Below are positions 60,458 to 64,000 of a stretch of 64,000 nt of DNA, piece by piece. The DNA comes from Pontibacter anaerobius (GTDB lineage Bacteria; Bacteroidota; Bacteroidia; Cytophagales; Hymenobacteraceae): contig NZ_JAPFQO010000014.1 of assembly GCF_026241195.1 (NCBI RefSeq), positions 51,842 to 115,841 of the forward strand. The letters are read 5' to 3'. Position numbers and translations under genes: made by a program. Under the pieces are notes generated by a model. That model did no database searches. It was not told the DNA's origin and saw nothing but the letters and a program-made list of their open reading frames with translations. Every line of letters begins with the position of its first letter. Positions within the stretch are counted from its first letter, which is position 1.

Positions 60458-61300
60458 TTACTTTTCGCCGGTAGCAACCTTGCGCCCACTTCTCGACCAC
60501 TCGCTCCAGGAGCCCACGTATAGTTTCGGCATCTCCATACCTGCGTAATCCATGGCCAGCAACGTATGGCAGGCCGTAACGCCGGAGCCGCAGTGCACCA
60601 TCACATCTTCTGCCTTCCGGTTGCCGAGCGCCTCCGTATACTTTGTGCGTAGCTCCTGCTGCGGCAGGTAAAATCCTTTGCTGTCTAGGTTAGAAGTAAA
60701 GGGTACGTTTACGGCACCCGGAATGTGGCCGGCCACCAAATCAATGGGCTCTGTCTCGCCGCGGAAGCGTGCGGCGGCGCGTACGTCTATCACCAGGTTG
60801 TCGGGGTTCTGTGCGGCTTTTTCTACTTCCTCTACGGTGGTTGTGGGCAGTTGCCAGCCCTGCTGCGGGTACGGCGGCTGTGGGGTAGGCTGCTCAGTTT
60901 GGCTGCTGGTGGGCACACCGGCTTCTTTGGCGGCCTCATAGCCTCCGTCCAGCACTTGCACCTGCTCATGCCCCAGGGCGCGCAGCATCCACCAGAAACG
61001 CGCAGCGGCGTTGGCCCCGCTCATATCATCATACACCACCACATGGCTGTTTGGCTTTATACCAAGCCTGCCCAGTAACCCGGCAAACGCTGTAACATCC
61101 GGGAGCGGGTGTCTGCCGCCTTCGGCTGCGTTGGCCGGAGGAGTGGCCAGATCGCTTTCCAGGTCCACGAACTGCGCGCCCTGCAGGTGCTCGGTTTTAT
61201 ACTTGTCGCGGGCGGTGGGGCCGGAGCGGGCATCTATAAGTATAAGCGCTTCTTTTTGAAGGAGCGAAACCAGTTCCTGTGGTTTGATGATGGGTTCCAT
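60458..61300 (-). CDS. Thiosulfate/3-mercaptopyruvate sulfurtransferase
   Basis: About 280 aa from ATG 61300 (MEPIIKPQELVSLLQ). Two rhodanese domains. The inactive N-terminal half has ALILIDARSG, the C-terminal active one has the cysteine in MVHCGSGVTACHTLLAMDYAG. The loop CGSGVTAC favours 3-mercaptopyruvate or thiosulfate as sulfur donor. It transfers sulfur to cyanide or thiols. It stands alone after a terminator of the gene upstream. Confidence 0.93.
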   Translation of the reverse strand: MEPIIKPQELVSLLQKEALILIDARSGPTARDKYKTEHLQGAQFVDLESDLATPPANAAEGGRHPLPDVTAFAGLLGRLGIKPNSHVVVYDDMSGANAAARFWWMLRALGHEQVQVLDGGYEAAKEAGVPTSSQTEQPTPQPPYPQQGWQLPTTTVEEVEKAAQNPDNLVIDVRAAARFRGETEPIDLVAGHIPGAVNVPFTSNLDSKGFYLPQQELRTKYTEALGNRKAEDVMVHCGSGVTACHTLLAMDYAGMEMPKLYVGSWSEWSRSGRKVATGEK

Positions 61301-61321
61301 AGTGTATGGGTTAGGGTTAAA

Positions 61322-61366
61322 AACCAAACTCCGGGACAAGTATAAAACGTTGCTCCCGGAGTTTGG
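61322..61366 (-). terminator. Terminator of the YCII gene
   Basis: ACCAAACTCCGGGA/TCCCGGAGTTTGGT stem (14 bp) with a 17-nt loop, 14 bases after the stop of the gene at 61380. Confidence 0.75.
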
Positions 61367-61379
61367 TGTATGACTTAAT

Positions 61380-61658
61380 TTACTCGCCGCCGGCTACTAC
61401 CGTCCACTGGCGCACCTGCCACTCCCGTATCAGGCCGTTCTTTACATAAGGGTCGTTCTTGGCGAAGGCCTCGGCTGCCTGCGGGCTGTCGCCCTTAAAG
61501 ATCAGCACGGCTCCGTCGGCTGGCTCTGCCAGGGCACCGGCCATTACCAGTTCGCCTCGCTCCAGGGCTTTGTTGATCAGGTCAAGGTGCTCAGGGCGAT
61601 AAGCGCCGCGTTTTTCGAGATAATCTTCCGTGGTTTTGTAGAAAAGGATGTAGTACAT
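61380..61658 (-). CDS. YCII-related domain protein
   Basis: 92 aa. One ferredoxin-like alpha/beta domain: YYILFYKTTEDYLEKRGAYRPEHLDLINKALERGELVMAGAL, and AVLIFKGDSPQAAEAFAKNDPYVKNGLI. The Asp and His conserved in YciI relatives are present (PEHLD, NDPY). Its activity is unknown. Confidence 0.88.
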   Translation of the reverse strand: MYYILFYKTTEDYLEKRGAYRPEHLDLINKALERGELVMAGALAEPADGAVLIFKGDSPQAAEAFAKNDPYVKNGLIREWQVRQWTVVAGGE

Positions 61659-61736
61659 GTGTATGTATGGGTTAATGATTTTTAAGTGTGGAAAGTATAA
61701 GTGAATAAAGAACAGGACGCGGCAGAAATTATAAGG

Positions 61737-62177
61737 TTATTCTCTGCCCTCCAGTAGCTTTTTAATATTTCTAAGGTCTTTATTGTTCGCCTTGCGCATC
61801 ATGGTTGCCATAAGTGGGGCAAACAGTTTCGAAAATCCTGAGGGCTCCCCAGCGTTACGTAAGGTCATGCGCGTTTGTCCTGCTGGCAGCGCCTGCCATG
61901 TGTAAGTGGTTTGCATCGGGAAAGGGCCTTCTGCTGTTTGCATCACCAGCTTTTCTCCGGGGATAAATTCTTTTATCTCATACGTGTAAACAAGTTCCCG
62001 CCCCAGGAAGTGTGCCTTAAATGCTATCTGCGAGCCAACCGCTAGCGGCTTTGGCGTCCTCCACTCCGCTGACTTTATATTCTCATACCATGTCGGCGCG
62101 TTATCAGGATTTGCGGCATAATTTGCAACCTCATCAAGCGGCTTATCTATTGTTATTTCTGTTAATACGTTTACCAT
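61737..62177 (-). CDS. SRPBCC family protein
   Basis: 146 aa. Polyketide cyclase/START-like hot-dog-cavity fold: ITIDKPLDEVANYAANPDNAPTWYENIKSAEW at the start and TYTWQALPAGQTRMTLRNAGEP, then the long last helix (LFAPLMATMMRKANNKDLRNIKKLL). A ligand-binding or cyclase role is usual; the ligand is unknown. Confidence 0.88.
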   Translation of the reverse strand: MVNVLTEITIDKPLDEVANYAANPDNAPTWYENIKSAEWRTPKPLAVGSQIAFKAHFLGRELVYTYEIKEFIPGEKLVMQTAEGPFPMQTTYTWQALPAGQTRMTLRNAGEPSGFSKLFAPLMATMMRKANNKDLRNIKKLLEGRE

Positions 62178-62334
62178 AGTGTAAGTTGCCCTGCAAAGGG
62201 TTTGGGTAAAGTATAAAAGTATACTTAAATATGATGCAGGGGAGCAGTTTTTATTTTGCTTGTAGGTGGTTGATGGTCTCCAACTATGGGTCTAAAACGT
62301 GTAATGTTTGCGCTAACATGTATGTCGCTGCTGC

Positions 62335-62883
62335 TTATACTTCAGGGGAACTAAGCGGCAACCTGAAACCAAACACGGGAAGATCTCCCTGCAGAAAATC
62401 CAGGTCCTCGGATCTTCTAAAACCAAGGCTTTCATACATTTTCCAGGCTGGCAGCATGGCCCTTGTAGTATGGATGATTACCTGTGACAACTTTTCGTCT
62501 CTGGCCTTTTGTATGCAGGCTTCGGTCAGAAGTCTCCCGATGCCCTGGCCTCTTGCAGCAGAATCTACAGCCAGTAACCTGAAGCCGGCGGCGTTCTGCT
62601 CTTTGGTAGCTATACCGCCTGAGCCGTAGTACTGCATGTTGCTAAAGAAAACCACTGCTCCCGCAATTTTGCCCTCAGCGGAAGCGGCTACCAGAAGCTC
62701 TGTTCCCGGGTTAGCGGTTAAGTCTCCTATATTGGAAAGCATGTTGTAATAGGCTGGCTGCTCATGCTCTTTCGGGAATCCTTCCAGCTGAGCGTAAACA
62801 CGCACCAGCAGCTTTCCGATTCTCTCATATTCGGTGGCGCAGGCATTGCGGACTAGGTATGCCGGTTTGCGTTTAATTTCCAT
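62335..62883 (-). CDS. GNAT family N-acetyltransferase
   Basis: 182 aa from ATG 62883 (MEIKRKPAYLVRNACATEYE). It has the acetyl-CoA motif A in AVDSAARGQGIGRLLTEACIQKARDEKLSQVII (Q/RGxGxG/A) and the conserved LGFRRSEDLDFLQG C-terminal turn. Substrate unknown. Confidence 0.9.
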   Translation of the reverse strand: MEIKRKPAYLVRNACATEYERIGKLLVRVYAQLEGFPKEHEQPAYYNMLSNIGDLTANPGTELLVAASAEGKIAGAVVFFSNMQYYGSGGIATKEQNAAGFRLLAVDSAARGQGIGRLLTEACIQKARDEKLSQVIIHTTRAMLPAWKMYESLGFRRSEDLDFLQGDLPVFGFRLPLSSPEV

Positions 62884-62979
62884 GGGCTGGTAAAGTTTTG
62901 AAGAAGAGGAGATAACGGCGTGCATGCTGAGCCTGAGCAATAGCGAACGAAGGTTGAGCACGCATTGTGTTGGCAAATG

Positions 62980-63333
62980 CTACTCTTCCTGTTTTTGGAT
63001 TATCCATTTACTATTTACACTTTCTCTGTAAGCGTAGTAGCCTTCGGGCATATCAGCCAGTTCAAGTATGGACTTATCCATCTCTATGATTTCGCCGAGT
63101 CCGACTATTTTGGCTATACTTTCAGAATCTTCAAATTCATCGTCGCTGAAGAACTGCCAAGCCCCATCATCTGAGTCATGCGTAACGTATGTGATTGGCT
63201 TATTTTCTTCAATCACGAATTTGGTCGTAAACACTGCTGTGTTTAGGGGCTCCTTAAATTTCTGTACTGACTGTGCCTTAGTGCTACCGAATCCGAAAAG
63301 TGCCATAATGAGGGTGAGGAAGATTGTTCTCAT
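62980..63333 (-). CDS. Secreted small protein resembling the DUF2185-like DGxWQF family
   Basis: 117 aa. Sec signal peptide (MRTIFLTLIMALFGFGSTKAQ). The mature part has VTHDSDDGAWQFFSDDEFEDSESIAKIVGLGEIIEMDKSILELADMPEGYYAYRES, a line I recognise from small Bacteroidota proteins related to DUF2185/Imm33-type immunity. It is AT-rich compared with the backbone. Family assignment is tentative. Confidence 0.6.
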   Translation of the reverse strand: MRTIFLTLIMALFGFGSTKAQSVQKFKEPLNTAVFTTKFVIEENKPITYVTHDSDDGAWQFFSDDEFEDSESIAKIVGLGEIIEMDKSILELADMPEGYYAYRESVNSKWIIQKQEE

Positions 63334-63425
63334 TGATTTTAGTATTACCCCTAACGGTCTAGTACAGGCAATGGGTGAAGCGTCAGCTGAACATAATACC
63401 TGTACCTTGTTGTGAAGTGTTATTT

Positions 63426-63860
63426 TTAAATTTCTTGCAGCAGACCAAACTCATACCCTTTCTCGTTAAATTCTTTTCTCTCTTCTTCGGTCATTTGAGC
63501 AAAAACATAGTTTTCATGAGTGATAGTAGCAAGTATTTCAGCACCATCTTTCATCAGAGATAAGTCTTCAAACTGATAGTTACTCCAATCCTTGTATGGT
63601 TTTGAAAGTATAAATTTTCTTACTCTTTCTGATAATCTATACCTGCGATAGATTCCACTTGGATATATTTTATCAGATCTCTCCCCTTCTTCTATTAAAT
63701 CAGATTTAAGAGATTCTAATTCTTGATTTAAGTTAGTTGGGTCATATAGAGTGTTGAACTCAACTGAGTCAGCTTGCTCTAAGTATGGAATTAATAAAGC
63801 AATCCACTTTTCGTTTTCAGCTATACTTTCTGAAAGAGCAAACAACTTTATATCTTTCAT
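63426..63860 (-). CDS. Hypothetical protein, 144 aa
   Basis: Cytoplasmic, acidic, alpha/beta protein with no family I recognise (NEKWIALLIPYLEQADSVEFNTLYD; SGIYRRYRLSERVRKFILSK; MKDGAEILATITHENYVFAQM). AT-rich like its neighbour at 62980; the pair resembles immunity-type genes that accumulate next to toxin remnants, but no toxin gene is present in the window. The last 140 bases of the window show no gene. Confidence 0.6.
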   Translation of the reverse strand: MKDIKLFALSESIAENEKWIALLIPYLEQADSVEFNTLYDPTNLNQELESLKSDLIEEGERSDKIYPSGIYRRYRLSERVRKFILSKPYKDWSNYQFEDLSLMKDGAEILATITHENYVFAQMTEEERKEFNEKGYEFGLLQEI

Positions 63861-64000
63861 TCTATACTTTTAATACTTCACAACGAAATGGTCTAGCAGA
63901 CGCTTTGGCTTGTCAGGCTTGCGAGGGTGTCTGCTAGGGTGTGTTGGGCGGGGTTGTTTTTCCCTTTTTCCCCCCGGCACTGCGTTGTAAAAATAAGGGA

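Overview
The window looks like a Bacteroidota chromosome, most likely from the Hymenobacteraceae (Pontibacter or a close relative; the genus is an inference). The clues are a type IX secretion C-terminal domain at the left edge, TAnnTTTG-type promoter boxes, few Shine-Dalgarno sites, bacillithiol synthesis (bshC), a BT_3928-like membrane protein, an SDR-type threonine dehydrogenase with Kbl, and DUF559, DUF4403 and DUF1599 genes. GC-rich backbone genes are interrupted by an integrated island and by several intergenic blocks of palindromic repeats.

Layout. 1-10.7 kb: end of a secreted T9SS protein, rimO, a DUF559 nuclease gene bracketed by perfect 35-bp inverted repeats, a PH-domain gene, bshC with 5-formyl-THF cyclo-ligase, a TetR regulator, an EEP-family phosphatase/nuclease, mnmD, a thioesterase and rlmN. 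10.7-11.5 kb: repeats. 11.5-20.2 kb: a BrkB-like membrane protein, lipoproteins, DUF4403, a thioredoxin, then threonine dehydrogenase and kbl (threonine to glycine) separated by a repetitive Pro/Arg/Lys-rich protein. 20.2-20.7 kb: repeats. 20.7-27.2 kb: cdaA/folP (coupled, leftward), DUF1599, a DoxX/MauE-like protein, a lipoprotein, aroK, a fatty-acid-hydroxylase-like protein and small envelope proteins.

27.69-42.61 kb is a 14.9-kb island integrated in the 3' half of tRNA-Asn(GTT), with 43-bp direct repeats at its ends. It carries a tyrosine integrase, putative integrase arm sites at both ends, an excisionase-like HTH protein, a RecA-like ATPase with accessory proteins, a complete type I restriction-modification system (hsdM-hsdS-hsdR), and a leftward three-gene operon: DUF1653, DUF4062 (TIR-like superfamily), and a degenerate uracil-phosphoribosyltransferase-like protein. 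That operon lies between the hsdR 3' end and a decayed second copy of the hsdR 3' end. I consider it the best candidate for an undescribed defence system.

42.6-64 kb: a Rieske-like lipoprotein without its histidine ligands, 3-hydroxyacyl-CoA dehydrogenase, pheS, repeats, a LiaF-like protein with a LytS/LytTR two-component pair, a TetR-TolC-MFP-RND efflux operon ending in a carrier-protein-like gene whose phosphopantetheine serine is Thr, repeats, then assorted hydrolases, stress and small proteins.

Two signals run through the whole window. The first is the heptamer AAGTATA/TATACTT, very frequent inside genes, between genes and in terminators, but sparse in the island. The second is a set of dispersed non-coding elements: a C-rich hairpin family (about 11 copies, two of them bracketing the DUF559 gene) and a roughly 260-bp composite element (4 copies).
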